From Abiotrophia defectiva ATCC 49176 (GTDB lineage: Bacteria; Bacillota; Bacilli; Lactobacillales; Aerococcaceae): 64,000 nucleotides of DNA. The stretch is from NCBI RefSeq assembly GCF_037041345.1, contig NZ_CP146287.1, positions 248,001-312,000 of the forward strand, in the 5' to 3' direction. The translations under genes were made by a program, and so were the position numbers. Positions 47,365-55,789 of this stretch are shown here, in pieces; position 1 is the stretch's first letter, and every line of letters starts with the position of its first letter. The notes under the pieces were generated by a model that saw only the letters and a program-made list of their open reading frames with translations, did not search any database and was not told the origin of the DNA.

Positions 47365-48477
47365 ATGCCAACCAAAAAGCAGCATTTTGTGCCCCGTGTA
47401 TATATGAAAGCTTGGGAAACACAAGTAGAAACACATAAAGAGCCTGATAAAAAATTCAATGGCATTTATGTGATTAAAGACGGAAGCACTGGTGATGGAG
47501 CAAACATAAATTCCGTACTTTGGAAACCGCATCTGTATACTATCAATTTTAAGTATGATTTTATTTGCAATTCATGTGCCAAAGTAAAATCGCAGTTTGT
47601 TGACATGATTTACGAGTTGCTAAGAAATAAATTTAAACAGCCTGTTTATGGAAAACTAGGATATAGCATTATCAAAACCAAGAAGAGTATAAAGAAGCAT
47701 TTTTTTGAAATACATGATTGGGACTTCTATTATGATGACGGTAATGTTGCAAAGAAAACAGCTATTCTAAGCCAGATAGATGCACTTAATTGTTATATTT
47801 TAGAAGAATCATTTGACGATTATTTAGAAAAAAACTGGGAAAATACTATGAATTCATTTGTCTATGGAGTTCATAACGGTCAGCCTGTTGGACTTGGAAG
47901 AAGCGAAAGAATTATCCCAGTAGATACTGCAAGGGATATGTTGGCGTCTTTTTTCATTATGCTTTGTAGAAATCCTGAATTTGATGCTATGGGTATTTAT
48001 ACACAAATTAAAGAAAACTTGTTGTATCCTGTCTTTGAGTCGATGTGTAAAGACGAGGATGTAAACGAAGTAAAAGAGTATGTTGATGAGTTAATGACGG
48101 GAATATGGTATTCTGAACTCTATAAAATGTTCTTTAATAATACAGGTGGATTTTATCATAATGCTGTGCAATTAGCGTTAAGCGGTTGTCAGATGATTCT
48201 ATTCGAGGCATACGATAACGCAGGATTTTTTATCACATCTGATAATCCTGCATTCGAACATAAATCAGCTGTTGTTGAGAGAGATAATGGTAGTGGTCTT
48301 GTTTTTCCGATATCTCCTAAATATCTAGTTTTTGTTGCTAAAGGAGATGAAGGAATTAATGTTGTTGACCATAGATTTGCAGATGCAGAAACTATTAAAA
48401 AGTTCAACAGAATAATCAATTTGCACAAGACGGAGATAATAATCTCTTCATCAACAAACTTAATGGATGTGACGTAG
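47365..48477 (+). CDS. DUF4238 domain protein
   Basis: 370 residues from MPTKKQHFVPRVYMKAW, the family's N-terminal signature QHFVPxxYxxxW; the frame opens 8 codons earlier, but GGAAGGATGAGTTTT lies just before this ATG. The other conserved motif is FFITSDNPAFEH near 290, then VFPISPKYLVFVA. A CNSCAKVKSQF segment near 65 could bind metal. DUF4238 proteins are scattered, often in mobile or defence regions, with no known reaction; an enzymatic fold is plausible. A membrane-anchored protein gene follows 51 bases later on the same strand. Probably a transferred cassette. Confidence 0.8.
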   Translation: MPTKKQHFVPRVYMKAWETQVETHKEPDKKFNGIYVIKDGSTGDGANINSVLWKPHLYTINFKYDFICNSCAKVKSQFVDMIYELLRNKFKQPVYGKLGYSIIKTKKSIKKHFFEIHDWDFYYDDGNVAKKTAILSQIDALNCYILEESFDDYLEKNWENTMNSFVYGVHNGQPVGLGRSERIIPVDTARDMLASFFIMLCRNPEFDAMGIYTQIKENLLYPVFESMCKDEDVNEVKEYVDELMTGIWYSELYKMFFNNTGGFYHNAVQLALSGCQMILFEAYDNAGFFITSDNPAFEHKSAVVERDNGSGLVFPISPKYLVFVAKGDEGINVVDHRFADAETIKKFNRIINLHKTEIIISSSTNLMDVT

Positions 48478-48528
48478 TTCGCAAAAATTACAAAGCCTAT
48501 TATAGAAACAATAGGAGATTCAAAACAT

Positions 48529-49824
48529 ATGGAATACATAGGAATAGGTATTGTCGTAGCTGTAGCAATAGCAGCAGGCATTATCATCTCTACAAAATTT
48601 AAGAAGCGTGGCTCTACTTCATCAAACGATTTAGTACCGGTGGCGTCAAAAGCTATAAGCGAAAAAGATGAACTTGCTGAGATTCATCAGGAAAATGAAC
48701 TCATTATTCAGATGGAGATGCTCCCGGCAGAGGCTATTGATGATGATACTAAGCTAGTAGAAATCACAGATAGCAAAGTTCTGGCTCATGTTAATAATCT
48801 GGTTCCAGGATTAGCTCAGGCCGGGAATGCAGTCAATAATGCTGCGCAGGCTGTTCAAGCAGCGAATGGTGAAATGTTATATCGTGCGGTTATTCCTGCT
48901 GGCGCAAAACTGACAAATTCTAAAGTAATGGAAGGTGCTGTTCGCGGTATCTATCATGGCGCTGATGGAATTAAAGGCCATGCCAATCTTGTGGCTGTAG
49001 AAGCACAAAAAGGAACTGCGGTTGTTGCAAACACTGCAGCAGCGGCAATGGGTGTTGCATCAATGGTGGTTGGTCAGTATTACATGACTCAGATAGACAG
49101 AAAACTAGGGGAAATCGGTGATGGTATTTCTCAGATACAGGATTTTCAGGATAATGAGTACCGTAGCAGGGTGTTTTCACTTGTTGCTCATGTAAAGAAG
49201 ATTGCTGATTTCCAGACAGAAATTTTAGAAAATGATGAGTTGCGTCTTTCGAAGATTACGCAGCTTGATAGTTTGGAAGAAGAATGTACGAAACTTCTTG
49301 GACAAGCAAATCTTACACTCGCAAGTTTCGCAAAGAAAACGGATCTGGATTATGAAGCCTATGAGAGGGCATTAAGTATTGCACATAACTGGTTCATTTA
49401 TCAGAAGTCTTTATTAGATGTACTTTACAAGATTTCAGATTTACGTTACACATTGTATTTGGGAGCTTTATCAAGAGAACAGTGTGTTGCATTATTACCG
49501 ACCTATGCAAAACAAGTAAGTGACACGCAAGAACGTCTTACTGCATGGCATGATGGAACAGCAAAACGTTTAGGAATAGAAACAGATGAGATTCGAAGAA
49601 AGAGAGTAGGATTTGATGGTACAATTCATTCTATACTAGGTCTTTTTAATAACGATTTCAATTTCCGTTCTATTGAAAAGAAAACTGCTACGATGATTTC
49701 AGCACAAGCATCAGGTCATGATGCGCTGCATATAGCAGATACATCTGAACTATATACAGAGGATGTCCAGCTCATTTCTAAGAATGGGAAGATTTACTAT
49801 CTTCCAGAAAATAAAGACAAATAA
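48529..49824 (+). CDS. Membrane-anchored protein of unknown function paired with DUF4238
   Basis: 431 residues. One N-terminal membrane helix (about 3-22, YIGIGIVVAVAIAAGIII), then an acidic linker. A glycine/alanine-rich hydrophobic stretch around 155-180 (GTAVVANTAAAAMGVASMVVGQYY) could enter or cross a membrane. A long helical region follows (about 190-345), and a C-terminal part with KNGKIYYLP. I do not recognise a family. No start site better than the ATG at 48529 (GGAGATTCAAAACAT). It shares direction and low GC with the DUF4238 gene and is followed by a terminator, so the two form a cassette. Confidence 0.75.
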   Translation: MEYIGIGIVVAVAIAAGIIISTKFKKRGSTSSNDLVPVASKAISEKDELAEIHQENELIIQMEMLPAEAIDDDTKLVEITDSKVLAHVNNLVPGLAQAGNAVNNAAQAVQAANGEMLYRAVIPAGAKLTNSKVMEGAVRGIYHGADGIKGHANLVAVEAQKGTAVVANTAAAAMGVASMVVGQYYMTQIDRKLGEIGDGISQIQDFQDNEYRSRVFSLVAHVKKIADFQTEILENDELRLSKITQLDSLEEECTKLLGQANLTLASFAKKTDLDYEAYERALSIAHNWFIYQKSLLDVLYKISDLRYTLYLGALSREQCVALLPTYAKQVSDTQERLTAWHDGTAKRLGIETDEIRRKRVGFDGTIHSILGLFNNDFNFRSIEKKTATMISAQASGHDALHIADTSELYTEDVQLISKNGKIYYLPENKDK

Positions 49825-49831
49825 CCAAAAC

Positions 49832-49862
49832 AACCCTCTCAACCATCATGGCTGGGAGGGTT
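49832..49862 (+). terminator. Terminator of the DUF4238 cassette
   Basis: AACCCTCTCAACC and GGCTGGGAGGGTT arms (two mismatches) around ATCAT, then TTCG. Confidence 0.75.
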
Positions 49863-50235
49863 TCGCGACTCTATGTGAATTTATCCATATCATACTTAAG
49901 TCTAGATTTCAATTCAACTCTCTAACAGTCCATTCAGGTTGTGATATTCTTAAGCCAGTGATTTTAATTGCTTCATCAAACTCAATAAAACAAAAATCAA
50001 GCTTTGATAAAACCTGTCAACTATTGATGAGTTGCAGGTATTCGTAAAACTTGTCTGCATCCAATGGAGTTTACCGGTGTTTTTATCTAGGTACAACTAA
50101 CTGGGGACAAACGTTTCGTGATTTTATTTAACGTAATACTGTGAAATAATATCGACTTTCTTAACTCGAGTCTAATTAAGATCCTATGTTGTGTATGGCA
50201 TCTACAGAAGTCATCGTAGGTATATCTTTTCCTAG
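49863..50235. other. AT-rich gap with no recognised gene
   Basis: Stops occur in all frames. I see no conserved protein fragment, hairpin or repeat that I can name. It is likely the right edge of the accessory block. Confidence 0.4.
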
Positions 50236-50597
50236 TCTCCACACCCCATAAATTCTGCTCTTTTTTTTCTAGGGTGGTAGCTCTAACTGCGCTGTATAAT
50301 CAAGCTATCAATGAGAAGAAGGAAGTAGCAAAACATGGCTTGAATGATGAGCAAAAACAACTGCATTAGTATTTCAGTTTTAAGCTGGCCGCTGTCAGAA
50401 ATCTCTACCTGAGTAGATTTCTAGCGGAGCATGATAGTCTGCGTTCAAAAATAAAAGAAGACTTAGCCTCTTTGTTTGGACAAGCCCACCTGTCTTGCCT
50501 AAAGGAAGATTATGAAGAGTTGTCGTGCCTCTTGTTTGAGATAGCGGAATTAGATGACCGATTTAGAGCTTTATGCCTAGAAGCTAGAGATAGCTAA
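50236..50597 (+). pseudogene. Internally deleted copy of the BtrH-like gene at 55790
   Basis: The promoter region (CCACACCCCATAAATTCTG, TATAATCAAGCTATCAATGAGAAG) is the same as that before 55790, but at 50321 it jumps directly to the gene's last third (GTAGCAAAACATGGCTTGAATG). The 659-bp loss in the intact copy is bounded by GGCAGT at 55781 and at 56440, so the deletion looks microhomology-mediated. The remaining frame also has a CAG to TAG stop (CTGCATTAGTATTTC). Dead. Confidence 0.9.
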
Positions 50598-50620
50598 GCT
50601 TTAACCTCATATCCACAGTA

Positions 50621-50654
50621 AACCGGAGGCGCTCTTATAGGCAGACCTCCGGTT
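50621..50654. terminator. Bidirectional terminator, duplicated at 56739
   Basis: AACCGGAGG and CCTCCGGTT arms with an inner GCG/TAGGC loop; the same hairpin follows the intact copy of the upstream gene at 56739-56772. Confidence 0.75.
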
Positions 50655-50664
50655 ATTTCATTTC

Positions 50665-50937
50665 CTATTTTGTCATCGCCTTCCTCTGGTGGATTTCAAA
50701 GCCAAGTGCGACTAGTAGAAGCAGCAGGCCAACTAGCAGGTAGAAGGTCGGATAGACTGAATGGGTGCCGTAGATATCGAAGACACCTTTTAGGAAGGAG
50801 CCGAAGATGAGGGTGAGGACGCCCATTTTGTAGGCTGCCTTGGCGTTTTCTGAGCTGAGGAAGTACTTATGAAGTTTTTGGGCTAGTAGATTAGGCGCTA
50901 GCGCTAGTAGGAGGGGAATCAGGAAGAGTAGGTACAT
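50665..50937 (-). CDS. Small membrane protein, intact member of a duplicated pair
   Basis: 90 residues with three hydrophobic helices (about 2-20, 39-55, 62-82) and a basic C-terminus EIHQRKAMTK. No family recognised. A second copy at 57928-58179 has the same residues 18-85 but lost its first helix. The gene faces the BtrH-like pseudogene, the same arrangement as in the second copy, so both genes were duplicated together. Confidence 0.65.
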   Translation of the reverse strand: MYLLFLIPLLLALAPNLLAQKLHKYFLSSENAKAAYKMGVLTLIFGSFLKGVFDIYGTHSVYPTFYLLVGLLLLLVALGFEIHQRKAMTK

Positions 50938-51105
50938 AAAAGGTGAGTATACTTAGTGTCTGAAGAACTCGTAGACAGTTTAGCTTATCAAGGCGCTTAA
51001 GGTAGTGACTGTGTAGAAGGGATGCCTTTCTTGTTTTGATTGGCTTTAGTGGAGTGTGTGGGGCTGCTCCTGAAAGCCTAGAAAATTGAAGATAGATGTG
51101 GATAG

Positions 51106-51133
51106 AAAAAAAGCCTTGGGTTCAAGGCTTTTT
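51106..51133. terminator. Terminator of the HrtBA-like operon
   Basis: AAAAAAAGCCTTG and CAAGGCTTTTT arms around GGTT; on the minus strand the stem is followed by TTTTTC. Confidence 0.85.
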
Positions 51134-51178
51134 CTCTATATATGCAGACCAAATAGATGGAATTACTTACCTATAGTT

Positions 51179-51853
51179 TTAGACTTTCTCTTTTAATTGG
51201 CCATCATTCATGGTGTAAATACGGTCAAACTTGTCTAAAAGGCGTGTGTCATGGGTAATCATAACAACGCCTCTCCCTTGTTCATGGGCAATAGTTGCTA
51301 ACATATCAGTGACCTGATAAGCCCGTTGGGTGTCTAGGTTAGCAGTGGGTTCGTCGGCCAAAATGATACTCGGATTATTGTAGAGGGCCCTTGCAATCGC
51401 AGCACGTTGACGTTCGCCCCCAGAAAGTTCTTTGGGGTAGTTGTTTTTGACCTTGTCTAAATCTAATAGATTGAATAATTTTTGACGATCTTCCTTAACC
51501 GACCGTCCCTTATCCAAACGGTCGATTAAGTCTAATTGTTCTTTGACGGTTAAGAATGGGATTAAGTTTGAAGTTTGCAGAATAAAGCCGAACTCCTTGA
51601 AACGTAAAGCCGTTTTTTCTTTTTCAGATAACTGGCGCGTATCTTTTCCTTTTACAAGAATATCACCACTCGATGGATGTTGGAGTTGTCCGAGCGTGGT
51701 CAAGAAGGTTGTTTTCCCGGAACCTGACGGTCCAATAATGGCCACAAACTCACCAGCATTGAGATGGAAATTCGTTTCGTGCAAAGCAACCACCTGTAAA
51801 TGCCCATGCCCGTATGTTTTCGTTACTTGCTTCATTTCAATTAATTTAGTCAT
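51179..51853 (-). CDS. ABC transporter ATPase, HrtA/MacB-like
   Basis: 224 residues from MTKLIEMKQVTKTYGHG. Walker A GPSGSGKTT, Q-loop ILQTSNL, signature LSGGERQRAAIARAL, Walker B ILADEPTANLD, H-loop TH in MITHDTRL. The ATG at 51853 follows AAGGAGAAAAAA; the frame opens 13 codons earlier inside the permease gene. Partner of the FtsX-type permease directly upstream. In Lactobacillales such two-gene sets include the haem exporter HrtBA, which would fit the ferrochelatase gene at 54.5 kb, but antimicrobial peptide export is an alternative. Confidence 0.87.
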   Translation of the reverse strand: MTKLIEMKQVTKTYGHGHLQVVALHETNFHLNAGEFVAIIGPSGSGKTTFLTTLGQLQHPSSGDILVKGKDTRQLSEKEKTALRFKEFGFILQTSNLIPFLTVKEQLDLIDRLDKGRSVKEDRQKLFNLLDLDKVKNNYPKELSGGERQRAAIARALYNNPSIILADEPTANLDTQRAYQVTDMLATIAHEQGRGVVMITHDTRLLDKFDRIYTMNDGQLKEKV

Positions 51854-51863
51854 TTTTTTCTCC

Positions 51864-52925
51864 TTATTCGGCAATAGCAGTGATTGGGTCAACCTTGAGT
51901 AAGCGCGGTAATGAAATCATGCCGCCAAGTAACGCCATCAGACCAATCACTAGGCTTAAAGCCCCATATGCAGCCCAATTTGTATAGAAGAAGAAGGTGG
52001 CAGGCAAGACCAAGGTGACGGCCCAAATTCCAATTAAGGCGAAGGCAATCCCAATAAGAGACAGAATGAATATTTGGCAAAACAAGGACCAAACAATGGT
52101 CTTGGCTTGAATCCCTTGAGCTCGCATCACGCCATATAAGCCTAATTTTTGGATGGTGATAATATAAATGAAGATTCCGACAATCATCCCAGTAATCACA
52201 ATCATCGCAATAATCATCCCAGCGAAAACATTTTTCTGTGGGCCATAGCCAGGGAGACGAGAAATCATCTCTTCCACCGTGAGTTGAGTCAATTCATCTG
52301 CAGAAATCATTTGATCATTTTTCAAGACTAAGGCCGAAACCGAACGGCTAGAGTCAAGTGTTCCTTGTAAAGTCCAGTAGGTTGTCAAGTTGCTATAGAT
52401 GACAGGTGCAGTAAAAAATTTACTATTCGTCGTTAAACCAACAACCTTGTAGCTTGTCTCGCTGCCGTTAAGTTGAATCTCGTCTCCCATTGAGATGCCG
52501 TAGTTTTTCAAAGATTCGTCAACAACCACTTCATCATCTTTAGTTGGATAATTGCCTTCAGTCAACTTAGGTGCAATAAAGCTGTCCCAGTCTTGGGCAA
52601 AGAGAGATACATTGAGTTTTTCCGTATCATCATTGTCTTTGAGGTTTGTCACTACAGACATAAAACCAAGAGCCACAGCATCATCTGAGAGCTTATCTTG
52701 GTAATTGGCCTCTGGGATAAAAGAAGCAGTTAAATTATTGTTGGCATAGTCAGATAAAACAACGCCAGTAGCGTTCCAGTTGTCTGCAGCAATTCGATTG
52801 ATCCTCATAAGACCAAGCGCTAGGCCAGTTAGAAAAAAGACCATAAAGGTAATCAGAAAAATGGTGGATACAATGAGACTATAGCGTAATTTATTTTGCA
52901 GAATTTCTTTAATTGCGAGATACAT
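51864..52925 (-). CDS. FtsX-type ABC permease, HrtB-like
   Basis: 353 residues with the MacB-type layout: helix 1 (about 16-37), a large extracellular domain (about 45-225), then three helices (about 234-255, 279-305, 313-336) ending LPRLLKVDPITAIAE. One FtsX domain and four helices is the size of HrtB, the haem-efflux permease, rather than of the 600-residue bacitracin-type permeases. It ends 10 bases before the ATPase gene. No regulator gene adjoins it, and I saw no operator I can name. Confidence 0.85.
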   Translation of the reverse strand: MYLAIKEILQNKLRYSLIVSTIFLITFMVFFLTGLALGLMRINRIAADNWNATGVVLSDYANNNLTASFIPEANYQDKLSDDAVALGFMSVVTNLKDNDDTEKLNVSLFAQDWDSFIAPKLTEGNYPTKDDEVVVDESLKNYGISMGDEIQLNGSETSYKVVGLTTNSKFFTAPVIYSNLTTYWTLQGTLDSSRSVSALVLKNDQMISADELTQLTVEEMISRLPGYGPQKNVFAGMIIAMIVITGMIVGIFIYIITIQKLGLYGVMRAQGIQAKTIVWSLFCQIFILSLIGIAFALIGIWAVTLVLPATFFFYTNWAAYGALSLVIGLMALLGGMISLPRLLKVDPITAIAE

Positions 52926-53414
52926 GTGAATGCTCCTTAATTGGTTGTGATTTGGCTCTTGGATAGCTTAAGTCTAGCCGAGCCCATTAGCTAAAATCAT
53001 TTGAAGCATTGAATTACTGCTTGGATATCTCTTTGTAACCCATTCTCCGAGTTTAGTCCTATCAATCTACCAAAACAAAAAGGCACTGTCAAGAGAAAGG
53101 AGTCGTGGGTTAGAATCATACTAAAGGTATTAACAAATTAAAAGGAACCTATGATGATATTAATTTATTCCCATTCTAGCAATATCCCCTGACTTAGAAT
53201 ATCTTGCTGGCCTAGACTAAGGAGGTTTACTCTTCATGAAGTCTCGTTATTCTCTAGGGTTCTGGGAGCCTTCTTCGACAGAGAGTGCTAAAAGGGGTAT
53301 AATGAAAGGGAAATCAAGACAAGGAGCCCAATGTTTTGTCGCTAAAGGTTATAAGACGGCGTATTTGTGCTAGCACGACGACGACGATATGTACTAAGAT
53401 TTAGGAGAGAAGCC
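52926..53414. other. Gap upstream of the HrtB-like gene
   Basis: No gene. At 53290-53319 it contains AAAAGGGGTATAATGAAAGG, a near copy of the promoter region before the flavoprotein gene (37941-37970, AAAAGGAGTATAATGAAAGG). It probably serves the broken gene at 53415. Confidence 0.5.
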
Positions 53415-53707
53415 ATGCTAATCAGACAATTAATTGAAGAAGTCCAAGATGAGGCCAGATTGACACCTTATCTAGAGCTGATACCTAAAAAATACAAGAA
53501 AACGCAGATGGATTTTATGCATCTATTGACCCGATTAGGCTATATTTTTATTTGTCTGACAAGCTAGAATTGACTGACTATCTAATCGATAAGATGCTGG
53601 GGATTCAATTTGAGGGCGACTATCGTTACTGGGGGCCTGTGCAAAACATCGGCTTGCTTGGCGTCCATATTAATGAGCCAAAATATGGAGGAAGTGTGAG
53701 AGATTAG
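53415..53707 (+). pseudogene. Small gene broken by a one-base frameshift, family unknown
   Basis: The first frame reads MLIRQLIEEVQDEARLTPYL through LLTRLGYIF and hits a stop. From GGCTAT near 53541 a shift of one base (one missing) continues as YFYLSDKLELTDYLIDKMLG through GLLGVHINEPKYGGSVRD and stops at 53707. Joined, about 97 residues with matching style on both sides. RBS TTAGGAGAGAAGCC. I do not recognise the family. Confidence 0.6.
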
Positions 53708-53799
53708 CACCCAATCTGAAAGTTTAGATAGTAATACGGGGGAGAAGGAATTTATAATGGCATGGAACCATTAAATTCCAGTTTGACGGAGGAATGGAT

Positions 53800-54243
53800 A
53801 TGAAAATCCGAGAAGTGAATAAGAATAAAAAGCAGTTTATATCATTATTGTTATTAGCTGATGAACAGGAGAGCATGGTGGATCGCTATCTTGAAAAAGG
53901 AACTATGTATGTGCTTGAAGACAATGGTGTAAAAGCTGAATGTGTTGTCACCGATGAAGGTAACGAAACACTTGAAATCAAGAATATCGCAGTCGATCCG
54001 GAAAATCAGGGAAAGGGCTATGGCAAAGCACTAATTGATTTTCTTGCTAGTAAATATGCAGATGAATATTCTATTTTGCAAGTTGGAACAGGTGACAGTC
54101 CATTGACGATACCATTTTATGAAAAATGTGGATTTGTTCGTTCTCATAAGACTCCCAATTTCTTTACTGACAATTATGACCACCCAATTTATGAGGGCGG
54201 TGTACAACTAATAGATATGGTATATTTGCAAAGACATTTATAA
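53800..54243 (+). CDS. GNAT family N-acetyltransferase
   Basis: 147 residues from MKIREVNKNKKQ; acetyl-CoA loop NQGKGYGKALIDFL preceded by IKNIAVDPE, and the C-terminal PFYEKCGFVRSHKTPNFF. Start at 53800 because GGAGGAATGGAT gives a normal gap, whereas the ATG at 53794 is only 1 base past GGAGG. Substrate unknown. Lower GC than the housekeeping genes, possibly acquired. Confidence 0.85.
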   Translation: MKIREVNKNKKQFISLLLLADEQESMVDRYLEKGTMYVLEDNGVKAECVVTDEGNETLEIKNIAVDPENQGKGYGKALIDFLASKYADEYSILQVGTGDSPLTIPFYEKCGFVRSHKTPNFFTDNYDHPIYEGGVQLIDMVYLQRHL

Positions 54244-54300
54244 CTTCCTGTTTGTGGAGTAGACTGCCGTGTTAATGAAGGTAAGGTTCATTTTCTATCA

Positions 54301-54321
54301 TTTAACGTTAATAACGTTAAA
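54301..54321. promoter_or_regulatory. 21-bp palindrome, possible operator
   Basis: TTTAACGTTA, A, TAACGTTAAA: perfect dyad between the GNAT gene and the ferrochelatase gene. It lies about 205 bases before the ferrochelatase start. No regulator is encoded beside it, so the binding protein is unknown. Confidence 0.5.
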
Positions 54322-54525
54322 TAGTGTGTAGATATGATTCAAAAACTAGCGGGATTGATACGGAGCACCTTTTATACTTAGAGACCAATCGTTTCATGTT
54401 GAGTGCGTGGCGGTGCTTAAGAAAACGACTAAGCCTGAATAATAGAACCCTAGATAGTTCCGATAAAGCCTTTTCTATGGTAGAATAAGAGACGGAAACT
54501 ACGACACACACATAAGGAGTTTGAC

Positions 54526-55620
54526 ATGTCTAAGAAAGCTGTCCTCATGATGACCTTTGGGTCACCAGAAGCGATTAGCTATGAAGCAGTCGCGGAATTT
54601 TTCACACATATTCGCCGGGGTGTTCGTCCAGAAGAAGATGAAATCAAAACCCTATATGATAATTATGTTCGGATTGGTGGCACGCCTCTCCAAGCCATTA
54701 CCAGGGAAGAAGTGAGGCTAGTAGCTGAGGCCCTAGAAGGTCAAGCGAACGTTTATTTTGCTAATAAATTTTCGCGTCCCTTCATCCCAGATGTCATTGC
54801 GCAGATGGAGGCAGATGGGATTGAAGACTGCCTCTGTTTAATCTTGGAGCCTCATTATTCCTATTACTCCGTAATGGGCTATGAGAAATTCCTAGAGAGC
54901 CAGACCATCCGTTTTCAAGTCATTAAAGACTGGTATCGCGAGCCAGCCCTTATCAATTATTGGGTAGAGGAGATTCGAAAAATTATCCAAGAAATTGGTA
55001 GTCAGACTTATCGGGTCGTTTTTTCGGCTCATAGCGTACCTGTCTTGGCCTTAGAGTTTGGCGATCCTTATATCGACCAAATCTACGACAATAGCCGCTT
55101 GATTGCTGAAGGTCTCGGTCTTGCTCCAGACCAGTATACCAACACTTGGCAGAGCGAGAGCGATATTGGGATGCCATGGATTAAACCAGATGTCTTGGAG
55201 TATTTGCGGGAGCAAAGCCAGCATCCCGACCATTATATCTTTGTGCCTATTGCTTTTATTAGTGAGCATATCGAGGTGCTTTTTGACAATGACGTGGAGT
55301 GTCAAGAACTCTGCCATGAATTAGGGGTGGGCTATAAGCGTCCCCCTATGCCCAATACGGATCCACGTCTGATTGAGGCCTTGCTGTCAACGGTTGCCAA
55401 GCATCTCCACGGGGACTACCAAATCCATCAAGCTGATGAGACTACTTTTGATGAGATGGCGGCGCCTAGAGACAGCGATGCGATTCTAAAAGAAGACCAA
55501 GACATCCAGATGCCTGATTTTGTTAAGAAACTCATTGCCAAAAAGGGACGAGAAAACGTCAAGATGCCTTATCTAGTCAAGAAAATGCTGGAGAAGAAAT
55601 TCGGCAAGAAGTACGATTAA
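54526..55620 (+). CDS. hemH: Ferrochelatase (coproporphyrin III type) with basic C-terminal tail
   Basis: 364 residues. Metal-insertion histidine H169 in VVFSAHSVP and the acidic partner E247 in [11 protein letters not shown] are present; [10 protein letters not shown] and [12 protein letters not shown] are typical N-terminal motifs. The class acting in Gram-positives inserts iron into coproporphyrin III (CpfC). The last 60 residues or so ([44 protein letters not shown]) lie outside the fold and contain two related MPxxVKK units. No other haem-synthesis gene is in the window, so it may use imported porphyrin. RBS AAGGAGTTTGAC. Confidence 0.92.
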   Translation: MSKKAVLMMTFGSPEAISYEAVAEFFTHIRRGVRPEEDEIKTLYDNYVRIGGTPLQAITREEVRLVAEALEGQANVYFANKFSRPFIPDVIAQMEADGIEDCLCLILEPHYSYYSVMGYEKFLESQTIRFQVIKDWYREPALINYWVEEIRKIIQEIGSQTYRVVFSAHSVPVLALEFGDPYIDQIYDNSRLIAEGLGLAPDQYTNTWQSESDIGMPWIKPDVLEYLREQSQHPDHYIFVPIAFISEHIEVLFDNDVECQELCHELGVGYKRPPMPNTDPRLIEALLSTVAKHLHGDYQIHQADETTFDEMAAPRDSDAILKEDQDIQMPDFVKKLIAKKGRENVKMPYLVKKMLEKKFGKKYD

Positions 55621-55626
55621 ACAGCC

Positions 55627-55674
55627 AAAAAAGCCTCCTTAGCTGGATAAAAATCTAACTAAGGGGGCTTTTTT
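55627..55674. terminator. Terminator after the ferrochelatase gene
   Basis: AAAAAAGCCTCCTTAG and CTAAGGGGGCTTTTTT arms (one mismatch), good T tract. Confidence 0.9.
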
Positions 55675-55789
55675 AATGGTCTGTAACTTTTTTCAATCCC
55701 CACACCCCATAAATTCTGATTCTTTTTTCTAGGGTGGCAGCCCTAACTGCACTGTATAATCAAGCTATCAATGAGAAGGAGGCAGTTAG

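Noticed and set aside
49880-50215. Decayed gene fragments in the gap after the DUF4238 cassette
   Set aside because: Short pieces such as LGTTNWGQTFRDFI are open, but nothing long enough to identify.
54317-54511. 64-codon minus-strand frame before the ferrochelatase gene, perhaps a transposase fragment
   Set aside because: No ribosome-binding site, no family motif, and it covers the likely promoter and leader of the ferrochelatase gene.
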